Below are positions 50,444 through 63,449 of a stretch of DNA of 64,000 nt, piece after piece. A model generated the notes under the pieces. It made no database searches and was not told the origin of the DNA. It worked only from the letters and a program-made list of their open reading frames with translations. Source of the DNA: Microbotryum silenes-acaulis (taxonomy: Eukaryota > Basidiomycota > Microbotryomycetes > Microbotryales > Microbotryaceae); contig QPFY01000019.1 in NCBI GenBank assembly GCA_003665825.1, positions 62,001 to 126,000 of the forward strand, read 5' to 3'. A program made the translations under genes and the position numbers. Position 1 is the stretch's first letter; each line of letters opens with the position of its first letter.

Positions 50444-53400
50444 AGACCGACCATCGTGACGTCCTCACTCGTGAACGCGTCCAATGGAGGGGGAGGCGGT
50501 GCAGCAGGTGCAGGGGGTGTCGTAGGTACGGCTAGTGCGGCCACAGGCGCCTCAACGACGAACAGTGCCGGCTCCTCGACCAATTCGAGCTTGTTGACCA
50601 TCGTCAAGGTCAGTTGGCTGGAAAACCCGCTCCCAAGGGGCGAGAGTGACCTTACTCACGGAGCATTGTTTCATCTTTGGGTTGTGGCGTGTGTTTAGGC
50701 GCAAATCGTGTTCCATCTGAGCACACTCAGCGAGGATAACTACCAGAAGAATCGGGACGAGATCCGTTCGGTGCGTCCTTCCTCCCTCCCGTCCCCAGCC
50801 GTCCTCAGCACTTCCGGTCCGGTTGCTCCCTATTCGGGATGTGTCGTCCCCATCTCTGCGAGCGACTATGCGTTGTTTGGTGCCGAGTGTGGTCAGCTCG
50901 GGACGAACTTGATCGGCCACGAGGACGAATCGCTGACGACCGCCGTGGCCTGTTGGCCCCCCTCCTCTGGCCCACAGCTCGTCGACCAGCACGGCCCCGC
51001 GCCGCAACAGCACCTCATCCGTAGACTTATTCTTGCCGCCTCGACCCTGCTCGTCCCGACCGCGCAACCAGCCTCGCCTAAATCGGCCGCCAGCCCGCAA
51101 CCGGCGCTCGTGATGAAGTTGCTCGCGTCCGAGGTGACACGCATGGCCCGCGATCCAACCCTCTCGGAGCGCTTCCGTGACGCCGTCGTCGAAGGTTCCG
51201 AGGGGGCCTCGGGCGCCGACTCGGTCCTGCGCTCCTTCTCCCTCTCCAACCTGCTCACCCACGCCTCGCTCAAGGACCTGTCTTCGCTCGAACGCCTCGT
51301 CTTCGTCGCACCCTTCCTCGCGCTCTTGTTCCCCTCCGCCGCGGCCCCGCCCAACGTCGGCCTCAAGCGACAACTCGGACTCGATGCGGCCAACATCGCT
51401 CGGCAGGTCCTGCACGGTGCCTTGGATCAGCTCGGGCAACCGGCCCATGCTCCAGGCGATCTCGGCGAGTCGCTATCGCCCTTGCCCATCTCGAAGCTGC
51501 TCTCGTTGCTGCTGTCCGACATGACCCTCGGCGAGTACGAAGGCGAAGGCGAGGCCGTCTTCGACGACGAGCAACAACGGCTCATCGTCTTGGCCGCCGT
51601 ACGAGGTCGTCTAGGGGCCGAAGTCGGCGTACAAGCCCTGACCCACGCTCTGGGCGAGATGAGCTTCGCAGGCACACCCTCGCCGATCGTCATCCTCACT
51701 CGACTGTCCCCCGCCCCGGCGTTGTGTTCGCCCGACCTAGTTCGCGCCGTCTTGGCTCGGTTCGGTGGGCTCTCGCAACTTGAGAGTGATGCAACGGCCG
51801 GCAGTGGAGGATCCGAATTGCGGGTCTCAGCGATGCTCTTTGACCTCGTCGATCAAGCGATGCGCGACGCCGATGCGGGCAGTGGCCTTGACCTGTCGAG
51901 CTGGGTCCGAGCAGTACACGAAGCCAAACCTTCCCTGCGATGGGGCGGCGTCGTGCGCGCCTACGACTCGCCGAACCGCAGCCTACCCGACTCGTGGGGT
52001 CTTCGTCTCTTTGCGGCCTTGCTCCAACTCTCCCCTTACCCTGCCGAACCCAACTCGCCCCCACCGACCTCGCAATACGCCCTTCTCTCCGCCCCCGGTG
52101 GTACTTCCGCCATCTCGGGCCTTTGGTCCCCTTGGGCCAACCCGGCTCTCCAGCTCGGTTTGCTCGAACGCTTGTTGTACCTCCCCACTGAATCTTTCAG
52201 CCTGAGCGCCTTGCCGTCAGTGACCAAAGTTATCTCGATCGAGGACGCGGCTTCGTCGTCGCCGACGATCAAGACCTTGGCCTTGGGCGTACAGAGCTCG
52301 CCCTGGAACTGCAAAGAGTTGGTTGCGACCTTGATCCGGTTGAGCGAGCACGTGCCCGGTGCGACAAACGAGGATCTGACGCCGAGGGTCCATGATTTGT
52401 TGGATCGGGGTTGCAAGACCAATCCCGAGTTGGTGTTGATTGCTTTGACGCAGATCGACGTGAGTTATTGGGTAGTCTGCAGTCGATGATAGCCCCGAAA
52501 CTGAGAGACGCCGTGATTCACAGAAACCTTGGACCGTCCTGCACACCGAGTTGATCGCTCGCTTGCTGTCGACCTTCTTGACCGGCCACCCGGCGCACCA
52601 ACTCGTCTTTCTGCGCATCTACCAAACCGATCGACAGTTCCTCACCGCCGCTCTGCGCGATTTCTACGGCGAGAGCGAGATGAACGTCTCGCGGATCCTC
52701 GACATCGCCCAGGACCTCAAGGCGCTCGACGTCGTCCTCGAGCTGCGTCCCTTCTTCCTCGCTCTCGATTTGGCCGCCCTGGCCAGTCGTCGCGAGTACC
52801 TCAACTTGGAGAAGTGGTTGGGCGGGCAGATGACGGCCCAAGGTGGGGTCTTTGTCCGTGCGACGCTCGAGTTCATCGGGCACAAGGTTGGCCACGATCT
52901 GCATCGACAAGAATTGGACCCGGCACCGGAGCCGACGACGCTTTCGCTCGGTGCGGCCACGGTCGCTTTGTTCATGCGGGCGCTTCGACAACAGTGAGTC
53001 GCGTTCGGTCTTTGAACCAAGTCCTACAGAATTGAGCTGATCTCAACGACAACGACTTGCAGCCACGAGTTATTCACGGGCAACGACGTCGAGTTGTACA
53101 AGGAGGTTCGCACGCAGTGCTTGCAGCTGTACCCTCGCTTGATGAACTTTGCGCCGGGCAACGCCGACAGCGAGCCGGGAATGTCCGTCGTGTCGTTCTC
53201 GCCGACGATCGAGGCCGAGTGCGACGCCTTGTACAAGCGCATGTACGACCAGGAGATTTCGGTGGACAACGTCGTCAGCGCGTTGCAACGCGCCAAGGAG
53301 TCGGACAATAAGCACGACCACGAGTTCCTCGCGTGCTTCATTCACGGCCTCTTTGACGAACACCGCTTCTTCAATACGTACCCCGCGAACGAACTCGCGC

Positions 53401-56400
53401 TCACCGCGAACCTGTTTGGTGATCTCATCCAGTTTCAACTGATCGATTTCATTCCGCTCGGCATTGCTGTGCGCTACGTCTTGGATGCGTTGCGCAACCC
53501 TCCCGAGTCGAACTGGTTCAGATTCGGCATTCAGGCTTTGGCGCGCTTCAAGGGTCGGTTGTCGGAGTGGCCCCAACTCGCGCACTCAATCCTTGCGATC
53601 CCGCACGTACAACAGTTGCATCCCGACGTCGCCAACACCGCTCGCTTGGCTCTTCAACAACGAGAGGCCGGCGGTGCGGCTGGTGAAGGAGAAGCGAACG
53701 GAGCGAACGGCGGCGAACTCGTCGTCGCTGCCGAGGAAGAACGACCCGTCTTTACGGCCATTCGAGTCGACCGCGCTCGAACGGGTGAGCCCGAGGCGCC
53801 TCACGAGGACACGTCGGACAAGATCCTCTTCATCGTGAACAACCTCGCGCCGTCCAACTTTGATGTCAAGGTGAGCGAGATGGCGACGCGCATCGAAGCG
53901 AACCATTTCGCCTGGTTCGCGCACTACCTCGTCGCGCAACGGGTGTCGATTGAACCCAACAACCACGGGTTGTACACGCGCTTCTTGGACGCGTTGGGCA
54001 TGCCCGTCTTGGTCAAGCGTGTCTTGCACGAGACGTTCGTCAAGCTGGCTACGTTGCTCAACTCGGAAAAGACGGTGCAATCGAGTACCGAACGCACGCT
54101 TTTGAAGAACTTGGGGTCGTGGTTGGGCGGTCTGACGCTGGCCAAGGACAAGCCGATCAAGCAACAGAATATCGCGTTCAAGGAGTTGCTGATCCAAGGC
54201 TACGACTCGAACCGGTTGATCGTCGCGATCCCGTTCGTGTGCAAGGTGCTCGAGCAGTGCGCCAAGTCGCGCGTGTTCAAGCCGCCTAACCCTTGGTTGA
54301 TGGCGATCGTACGCCTGCTCGTCGAGCTGTACCAGTTCGCCGAGCTCAAGCTCAACCTCAAGTTTGAGATCGAGGTCCTGTGCAAGAGCCTCAACATCGA
54401 CATCAAGGAGGTCGAACCCACCGACCTGTTGCGCAACCGACCGGCCGATCTCGCCGTCGCTCAAGCGCAGGCCCAACGGGTTCAAGGCGGTGATCTGTCC
54501 GGCATGATGGGTGGTCAGCAGCAGCTCGGCTCTGGTCCTCGCGAGACGGACGACCACACGCTCAGTCGTGGGTTCGCAACCGCCGCCGGTGGAGTTCACG
54601 GTGCCGATGGCCAACGCTCTTTGGCGCCCTCGCTCATGCTCAGTGGCAACCAAGCCGGCTATTCGCTCTCGCTCCAAGACACGATCTCGGCGGCTTTGCA
54701 ATCGTTGCCGAGCCAGATCACGTTCAACCCTCAAGTCCCCATCTTTGCATCGAACCAAGCGCTCAAGCGCCTCGTGTTCGTCGCCATCGACCGAGCTGTG
54801 CGCGAAATCATCGCCCCCGTTGTCGAACGCTCGGTCACGATCGCGGGCATCTCGACTCGTGAATTGACGATGAAGGATTTCGCGATGGAAGGTGACGAGG
54901 AAAAGATGGCCTCGGCCGCGCACCTGATGGTGCAAAACCTCGCAGGCTCACTCGCCTTGGTCACCTGCAAGGAACCTCTGCGCATCTCGATGGTCACCCA
55001 CATTCGCAACTTGCTCTTGCAGAACGGCTTCTCGGAGCAGTCCTTGCCCGAACAGGCGATCCTGCTCGTCGCGACGGACAACCTCGAATTGGCGTGCGGC
55101 GTCGTCGAGAAAGTTGCGATGGAGAAGGCCGTCGCCGAAGTTGATGAGGGACTCTCGGGCTCGTATCTCTCCCGTCGAGCTCATCGCGAAAGGTCGCGAG
55201 AGGCGTTCTGGGATACCGCCGCGATGGCCGCGTCGCATTACTCTGGCATGCTCCCGGACCCTCTGAGGCTTAAGTTAGGTGGCCTGCAGCCGCAGCAATT
55301 GCACGTGTACGAGGACTTTTCCCGCGTTCGTTCGCTGCAGATGCAAGCCGGTGAGTCTTTGGGAAAGGGTCGCGAAGAATGAAGTAGGGCGGATTGACTG
55401 ACGGACGTTTTGATCATACAATACAGAGCAACGCAACGCCGGTGCTTATGGCCCCGACACCCCCGCCATCAGCGCCGCGATCGTTTCGCAAGCCACGGAC
55501 GCTTTGGCCGGAGGTCTGCCTTTGCAACTCTCGCCCGTCCAAGCGATGGAAAAGTTTGCGAGCCTGATAGGCGAGCTCGAAAAGTACATCATGACGGAGC
55601 AATCGGCATCGACACTCGCGCGCCTCGCGCCCGACAGCGAGATCCGTCACGTCCTGCAGCAGATCCCCATGATTGCAGCCAGTTCGGCCAGTCGCGACGA
55701 AACGACTCTTGGATGCTCGCAAAAGGTTGTGCAGTTGCTCTACCGCAGCGAGACGGCTTTGGCGCGAGAGGTGTACGTCAATCTGCTCGAACGCCTGTGC
55801 AGTCTCTCACTCAAGGTCGCCAAGGAAGTCACCGCATGGCTCGTCTATGCCGAAGACGAGCGCAAGTTCAATGTCCCCGTCACGACCGCGCTCGTCCAAG
55901 CTCGCCTCATCAACGCCGCCGAGCTCGACGTTCAACTCGCCAAGTTCATCGTGCGCGAGTACCGTCCCTCGGTCCTCGACTTTGCGGCACGCTTCGTTGC
56001 CGAGTGCCTTATGGAGGTCCCTCCCGTTTGCGCCAAAGAGCAACTCGTGCACTCGCTGGACGCTTTGGCGCAAGCGACGCGCTTGGGCAAAGGGACCGAG
56101 ACGGCTAAGCAGCTCTTGCAGGAGCTTCGAGGTGCCGTTGCCGTCTCTCGCCCCGCTTCACCCATCGCTGCTGCTTCTGCGAGCACGGCTGTCGTTGCCC
56201 CCTCGGCCGCCGCTGCCGGTGCTGGACCTGTCACTGCCCGAGCTGGCGCGATCGCTCCTGGCGTCAAGGCCGACGATGCCGAGGTGCGCCAGCAGTTAAC
56301 GTACTGCTTCGCCGAGTGGGTGCGCCTGTACCAACAGTCCTTCTCGGTCGAGAAGTCGTTCGTCGATTTTGTCGTCCAGTTGCAGAACCAAGGCATCCTC

Positions 56401-58063
56401 AAGGGCGAGGAGATATCGTCGTTGTTCTTCCGCGTGTGCGCCGAAGTCAGCGTTGACAGCTACATCAAGCACAAGGCCGCTGGTGGATCGGCGGCGACGG
56501 GCATCTTCCAGCCTATCGACGCCTTCGCCAAGTTGATCGTCTTCATGATCAAATACCACGCTGATCCGACGGGCGCCAACAACGACAAGGCCAAGGTACA
56601 CTACATGACCAAGGTCCTCTCTATCATTGTGCTCGTGCTCGCGAACTCGCACGAGGAACTCGGCCCTCACTTCCAACAGAAGCCTTTCTTCCGCTTCTTC
56701 TCGAGCCTGCTCAGCAACCTCCATTCGATTGAGGGTCACTTGGGCTCGGCCTACTACCAGATCTTGGTCGCGCTCAGCCACTCTATCAACACGCTGCAGC
56801 CGTTGTTCTTCCCCGGCTTCACTTTCAGCTGGGTTGGACTCATCTCGCACCGTTTGTTCATGCCCAAGTTGTTGCAAATGAAGGACAAGGAGGCGAGTTG
56901 CTTTGCGTAATAGTCGTTGCTTGGTGGGTGCACATGACTGACCATGCTCTGTTTGTGTTCGGATCTTGCAGGGCTGGTCGTCCTTCCACCGCCAACTCAT
57001 CTCGTTGTTGCGCTTCCTCGCGCCCTTCCTTCGTCGTGGCGAGCTCGGCGAGACGACGCGCGCGCTCTACCTGGGCACGCAACGCATCATCCTCGTCCTC
57101 TTGCACGACTTCCCCGACTTTTTGTCGCAAGCCTTCTTTGCACTGTGCGATGCGATCCCGCCCCAATGCATCCAGCTGCAGAATCTCATCCTCAGCGCGT
57201 TCCCCGTGACGAGCTCGCTTCGACTGCCCGACCCGCTCCAACCCGGTCTCAAGATCGAGTTGTTGCCCGAGGTGCAAAAGGCGCCGCAGGTCCTGACCGA
57301 CTTTACGATTGCCTTGTCGACGGCCGATCTACGTGCGCCGCTCGACAAGTTCTTGCAAACTCGTGCACCGGCCACGATGCCCGCCATGCTTCGTGAGCGC
57401 CTCGTCGCGACGCCTTCGTCGCGCACCGACGCGACCGACTGCAAGTACAACATCTCTTTGGCCAACTCGCTCGTCATGTACCTTGGTGTCGTCGCGCTGA
57501 ACCAGACCAAGGCCTCGACCGGTGCCGTCAAGTTCGACCCTCAGTGTGCATCGACCGTCGTCTTGCAGCAGCTGATGAACGAGATGGATCCCGAGGGCCG
57601 TTACACGCTCGTGTGCTCGGCCGTGAACCAGTTGCGTTACCCCAACTCGCACACGTACTGGTTCTCGTCCTTCTTGCTCGCGACGTTCAACGAGACGACC
57701 GATGCGAACCTGCGCGAGATCATCGTGCGCGTCCTGCTCGAACGCATCCTGTGCAGTCGCCCCCACAGCTGGGGTGTCTTGTACACGTTCAGCCAGTTGA
57801 TTACGGATGAGGATGCGAAGTTGATGGATCAAGGGTAAGTTGCATTAGGTTCTTCCTCGTGCAGTTGCGTTTCCGGTGATGCTGACTTTTTCACCGAGCC
57901 TGTGTTTGTCAGCTTCGTCAACAAGTCGCCCGAGGTAGCTCAGTTGTTCAAGGCCGTCGCACAACGTGCTCTTCCTCCCGTTGGCCCGGGTGGTACTGCT
58001 TCGGCGGCGTTGCCTTCGCCTACGCCTTCGCTTGCGCCCGCCCCCACGACGGCGTCGGCCTGA
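50444..58063 (+). CDS. NOT1: CCR4-NOT complex scaffold NOT1 (CNOT1)
   Basis: Exons: about 50444-50608, 50699-52459, 52524-52993, 53063-55350, 55427-56892, 56972-57834, 57913-58063; about 2,385 aa, like human CNOT1. The start is unresolved: an in-frame TAA at 50441-50443 and no ATG before 50608, so an upstream exon joined at CTAAAG is likely. Recognisable parts: N-terminal HEAT repeats (AQIVFHLSTLSEDNYQKNRDEIR); central MIF4G domain binding the Caf1 deadenylase (DKILFIVNNLAPSNFD, HFAWFAHYLVAQRVS, NPWLMAIVRLLVELY, DLLRNRP); CAF40/CNOT9-binding DUF3819 region (ALKRLVFVAIDRAVREII); and the NOT1 C-terminal domain (GWSSFHRQLISLLRFL, LRYPNSHTYWFSSFLL, LERILCSRPHSWGVLYTF). It organises mRNA deadenylation in the cytoplasm. 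The intron at 56893 starts GCGAGT (GC-AG). Confidence 0.93.
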
Positions 58064-59132
58064 ACCCGATCGGCGCGTCTCCTCTCGTCGATTCCTTAAC
58101 GAACGATTAAGGAAAAGTTTATGCTGTCTCTTTCCTTTTTTCACATTTTATGTTTGTCCATGTACCAACGCCGTACTGCTCATCGGAAAACCGTTTGACG
58201 GCCCCAACCCTCTCAAGCTACATATTAGACTCGTGCTCAACACCGACCACCCCGGTGCCGTGTTTTTATTTCCCCCCCCCCCCCTCTCTGCCTCTCCTTC
58301 TCTCTCTCTGTGTTTCTTCCTCCCTCTCCCTCTCCCCCTCTTTCCTCTACGTTCCCTTGCTTGTTTCTCGGTTTCTCTTTCTCTTTTGGTCTAGCGTACT
58401 TTTTTGTTTGTTTGTGTTCTCTCTCTGTGTCTCCTTTTTTGGTTGATCAGGATCTGCACATTTTACCCACGCATTGTTCCCCCAAACTGGTCCCCCGCTT
58501 CGGCCTTAATGAGAGAGTATATAGGGAACCCCACCCAGAGATGAAGTGAAGCAAGGACTACGGCCGACCAGAATATACGGGATTGATGTCACGGCGAGCG
58601 AGTCAAGGAGCCTACGGCTCGTGGCGGCTGGCAAGCGCCTGAGGAGGGATCGCCCGAGGTCCGGATCCTGGCACTGTAAGAGGAAGCGAGGAGAGGCCTC
58701 ACTCGATCCGCCAGGGTGTATTTTTGCGTTCGTGTGTACAGGTTCCTGATCTGTACATTTTAATGGTTCCAAATTTTTGATAAGAATGATCTACCCTCCT
58801 CACAAAGTGGCTGAAAAGGTCCGTGCACGCGCCTGTCTTGAGGCCGAGACCGTTCAGGCCGTTCAGGCGCTCCCTCGTCCGAGGTCGACGCGCTTGCCCC
58901 CATGACGCCGGGTCGGGCGAACACTGGCGCGGCCTGGCGCGGCACTAAAACAAGGCTCGGGAGTCGCGAACGCCAGCCGGCCAGCCTCGTGGCTCCCCGA
59001 CTCGGCGGCGGCTGCTTTCGACTCGCGCCTGTTGTGTGTGTGCGCGTATGGGCTCGACTCGCTGCTCAGGACGACCATCTCTCTCCTCCATCGACCGGTA
59101 CCCCAAGAGATTCCTTTGACGGACAGGTGACG
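58064..59132. other. Intergenic region between NOT1 and CAS1
   Basis: A pyrimidine-rich block with a C homopolymer (58268-58279) and CT repeats to about 58440. No gene or RNA gene supported. The right end should hold the CAS1 promoter. Confidence 0.4.
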
Positions 59133-62100
59133 ATGGCCCCCAAGACGGACAAGTCGTCGTCGGGCGCTGGCGCGGGCTCTGGCTCTGGCTCGAGCTCACC
59201 GCGGTTCCCCTACAACATGCTCCATCTTGGCCTGCTAGCGCTCGTGCTTGCGCTTGCCCTCCATCGTCACGTCCTCGGTGGTGAGTCTCGTTCCTACTCA
59301 TTAACCCTCGTGGTCGTATGACAAGCTTCGGGAAATAGCCAGCGTGTAGATGAGGCCGCGAAGGGAGCTACATACAGCTCGGCCAAGCGCAGGCCTGTGA
59401 CGGGGAGCAGCCTCGTCGATCGCCTGCCAAGTCGGATCTCCGTCACCCGCGATTGCGCAGCCCTGGTCACACTCATATGTGGAGCATTTACGCCCAAGAT
59501 AGACCAGTTCCAGTCTATTCGCATCTGCGATGATGCATTCCGACCACCTTCCCAACGCCGTACACATCTTGACGAATCTTCAGTCTCGTGATTTTGCCCG
59601 ATGGACAACTAACCTCCCATGCGCACTTTCTATCACAGATACGGGGGATCGTCATCACTGCCGTGCACTACTCAACGAAGGGAGATGGCTCGAATCGGCC
59701 CACCAAGTCTGGCAACCGGACGGGTGTATGCTGCATCCTTACAAGCCCAAGGAGGTGACCCAATGCTTCGCCGACCGACATGTCGTCTTTATTGGCGACA
59801 GCACCGTTCGTCAAGTATTCTGTGAGTTGATTTTATGCAAAAGCTTCCCCCCGGAGGTGATCTTTTCTGATGTATGGATGGCTCGTATCCTCTGAACAGA
59901 CGCGACGGTCAAGCAGGCCGACAAATCGATCGACACCACGGCCGAAAAGCATTCCGATCGCGTGCTTACCGTCAACGGCGTGGCCTATTCGTTCTACTGG
60001 GATCCGTTCCTCAACAGCACCCGATTCACGCAGCTCATCGGCGGTACCTTGGCGTCGAACGTCGGAGGAGTGACCCCGACGCTCGCCGTCATCGGCAGTG
60101 GCATCTGGTACCTGCGACATCCCGACTCGGGTGGATTCGACAAGTGGAGTCAGCGCATGGACGCCCTCTTCCTAGGACTCGACCCCGAACGTGCTGCCAA
60201 GATCGCCGATGCAGTTATTATCATGCCCGTTGAGAATGCGCTCGAATCGAAACTCTCGCCTGAACGCGCCGCGACAGTGCATCTCGACGACATCAACCAG
60301 ATGAACTCGGTGCTCGACAAGAAGCTGCACGAGCGCGCGGCGGTTCAAAAGACGTACTCCATGCGCCCTACGTTGGCCATTCCTCGTGTCTTCAACAAAG
60401 TCATCGCCGGCCTCAACGAAGAGACCGACGACGGCTTGCACTTTTCCGACGCCGTCGTCAAAGTTCAAGCGACGATCTTGCTCAACGTACGATGCAATGA
60501 TGTTCTACCGAAATTTTTTCCCTTCGACAAGACGTGCTGCAACTCGTACCCTACGCCGAACTGGGTTCAGATCCTGGTCCTCGCGATCTGCATGGGATGG
60601 GGACCGATCGGACTCTACATGCATTGGAAATGTGAGTCGACTTTGCAGCAAAGGCTAGCTGCAATCCAAAAGCCTGAAGAGACTACTCCCTTGCACTTTC
60701 AGCCGACATCTACCCATCGGCCTCGCGTTTCTTCCCCGAGGCCAAGTTTTTGGTTCCCCTCTCAATTTTTGGCCTTTCGGTTGGCTTGCTCTTCCTCGCC
60801 GATCGAACGGGCCTGTTCCTCAAGGAGAATAAACAGTACGATTCTTTGACGTTTGGGATTCTGTGCGCTGCCTCTGTCGTCGCTGGTGTTCTGACGATGA
60901 AACCCGCCGAGAAGGATCTCGGGTTCCTCAATCGCGACCAGACGGATGAGTGGAAAGGGTGGATGCAAATCGCCATCTTGATCTACCACTACCTTGGCGC
61001 CTCCAAGATCAGCGGCATCTACAACCCGATACGGGTGCTCGTCGCCGCTTACCTCTTCATGAGCGGCTACGGCCATCTCAGCTTCTTCCTCAAAAAGGCC
61101 GACTATGGATTTGCTCGTGTGGCCAACATCTTGATTCGTTTGAACTTGTTGACCGTCGTCTTGTCGTATCTGATGGACACGGACTACCTTTCGTACTACT
61201 TCTCACCCCTTGTCACCATCTGTGAGTGCATGCATCACTTCGTCACGTTGCGGGGCCCTCTGACGCACTGACGCTTTTATCTCATATTAGGGTTCGGCAT
61301 CATCTGGGTCACCATGTGGATCGGACACCAGCACAACGACAAGCCGGCGTTCTTGGTCTCCAAGCTAGTCGTCGCCGCCGGCTTGACCGCTGCCTACTTC
61401 GAGATCGAAGGACCTCTGGAAGCGACGTTTACTATCATCAACACGATCTTTGCGACGGCATGGAACGCCAAGGAATGGCGCTTCCGCGTCACGCTCGATA
61501 TGTGGATTGTCTGGATTGGCATGTTCACCGCGTACGCCTTCATCCTCATCAAAGACAATCGCCTCATGGAACATCCGTCGTGGGCCAAATGGCAACGATC
61601 AGCCATCATCGGCAGTGCGATATCCATGGTGGGGTACATCGTCTATGAGCTGTCTCGAGCAAACAAGTTCGTGTACAACGCATCCCACCCTTACGTCTCT
61701 GCGCTGCCCGTCTTGGCTTTCGTCATCTTGCGCAACGCGACGCCGTCTCTCAGATCGACGTCGAGCAAGTTCTTCATCTTCTTTGGGCAGTGCTCGCTCG
61801 AGACGTTCATCATCCAGTTCCACTTTTTTATCGCCGGAGAGCGAGTCCATTCTTCTGCGGTTTCAACTCGTGGTCGCGATGTACAGAAACTGACGAAATC
61901 CTACCTATTCTCCCCTCCAGCACTCGAGGCATCATCATGATGATCCCTGGAGGTCCTCTCTTGCGACCCATCAACTTCACCGTCACCTCGATCATCTTTG
62001 TCTACATCTCGAACCAAGTCGCGACCGCAACGGGTTCCCTGACCTCTTGGATCTGCGCCCCTGCCGCGAACCCGAACGCAGGTCGACTCCCCATCGCTAA

Positions 62101-62418
62101 TCTCAACGTGAGTGTGCCTGCAACCGCTCGAGCACCGGCAGGAGCGCCTTCGGAATACGTCGCTCTAGCAACCGTCGGGGAATCGGGCGAGGTGGACGAG
62201 AAGGATCCTCCGATCTTGACACCTCCACCTGCTCCGGAAACGGTCGTAACCAAATTCGGGAACTACGTCAAGACCGATCTCAAGCTTCGGTTCCTCGCCA
62301 TCATTGTTGGGTTATGGTTCTTGAATGAGCTTTGTGAGTCGTCAATTACTTTTCATAGCCCAAGCTGCGGGAATAGCCCCTGACAACGTTCGGATTTTGC
62401 CTTTCAGACCCGTCATAA
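59133..62418 (+). CDS. CAS1: Cas1p-type glycan O-acetyltransferase
   Basis: Seven exons in phase: 59133-59280, 59639-59821, 59900-60631, 60703-61221, 61291-61840, 61921-62333, 62408-62418 (851 aa). One N-terminal membrane anchor ([16 protein letters not shown]) is followed by a lumenal SGNH/PC-esterase-like domain: [11 protein letters not shown] holds the nucleophile Ser, DGLHFSDAV the Asp/His. A C-terminal acyltransferase domain with about 12 membrane segments follows ([61 protein letters not shown]). In Cryptococcus Cas1p O-acetylates capsular glucuronoxylomannan and in animals CASD1 acetylates sialic acid, both in the Golgi; the substrate here is unknown. The first intron is 358 nt. The intron at 61841 starts GCGAGT. 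Confidence 0.93.
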
Positions 62419-62873
62419 CTTTTGGAACTGGCAGCCACTTGCATTAATCTCGTGTATATCATTCTAAATCTCCGAAAGCCTCTTGGGATCAGATTCATCA
62501 TCATTGCAACGATTTGTTACGGATAAAGAGTCTCATGGTCGAATCCTTTGACGACGGCAAGGTTCCAAAAGGTGTGCAAGGTCGATCGACAGTGCATTCG
62601 TCACGCGCGCGCCAACGCTTCTGGTTGAGGGAGTCGGGGTTAGGCGCATGCTTAGCTGCAAAATCAGCCGCACGGGCAGCTGCGGCGCTAGACTCGGGGT
62701 TAGCCGCAGGATAGCGCCTGAGCAGGAATTACTATCAACGGAAAGGGCCGGCTTCCGTTGGTGGGTAAAGAAGAGGAGGCCTCGAAATTCAAAATCCAGC
62801 AGCGGCTCGGGGCCACAGGAGGAAGAGAACAAGTATACACTGCAGTTGATATACCCAGCTTCACTATGCTCGA
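62419..62873. other. Convergent intergenic region
   Basis: Between the CAS1 stop and the SF3B2 stop, genes converging. Contains a short direct repeat (GACTCGGGGTTAG-like, near 62632 and 62692). No gene. Confidence 0.4.
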
Positions 62874-63417
62874 CTAGAACTTGAACTTGTCCTTGTCCTT
62901 GCCCTCGTTGCCTCCCCCACCTCTCTTCTTGGCATCGGCCGTCTTCCTCCTTTTGGCCACTTCCTTGCCGACGAAGTCCGAAAAGTCCTCATGCTGCCCC
63001 GTCGTCGATCTTCTATTGCTCTCCTCGTACCGTTGTCGCAGATCGGACTCGGACAGACCTTCCAATTCGGCCGCATCGAGAGCAATATCGACCCCACCGG
63101 CCTTCCTCTTCGTCCCCCGGTCCTCCTGCCCCAATACGGGAGGCCCACCCGCACCAAGTCCAGAAACGTCGTACACGCGGTCGGAGCCCATGACGCCTCG
63201 CATCCTCGCTTCTCGTTCGGGAATGACCTGGTATAGCGACTTGGGACGCCCATCGTCGTCCTCGGTCTGTTCCCTCTGCTTCCGTAAGTCGAGGAAGGCC
63301 GGTGTGTCCAATCCGCCCGGTACGGTCGACGTGACGGACGCGAATCCAGAAGGTGTCTCCAACCCTGACGGCGTCTGTAGCCCATCCGCAGGTGCGGCCT
63401 GAGTCCCTTCTCGTTCT

Positions 63418-63449
<32 letters not shown>

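Noticed and set aside
50771..50862. Extra intron after the GTGCGT donor in NOT1
   Set aside because: None of the three AG acceptors before ASDYALFG keeps frame with that donor, while reading through is open; kept as exon.
50552..51448. 298-codon minus-strand open frame
   Set aside because: Shadow of the NOT1 N-terminal exon with highly charged, low-complexity composition.
53586..54935. 449-codon minus-strand open frame inside NOT1
   Set aside because: It is the antisense shadow of GC-rich codons of the NOT1 MIF4G region; the plus strand has clear conserved domains and matching splice sites.
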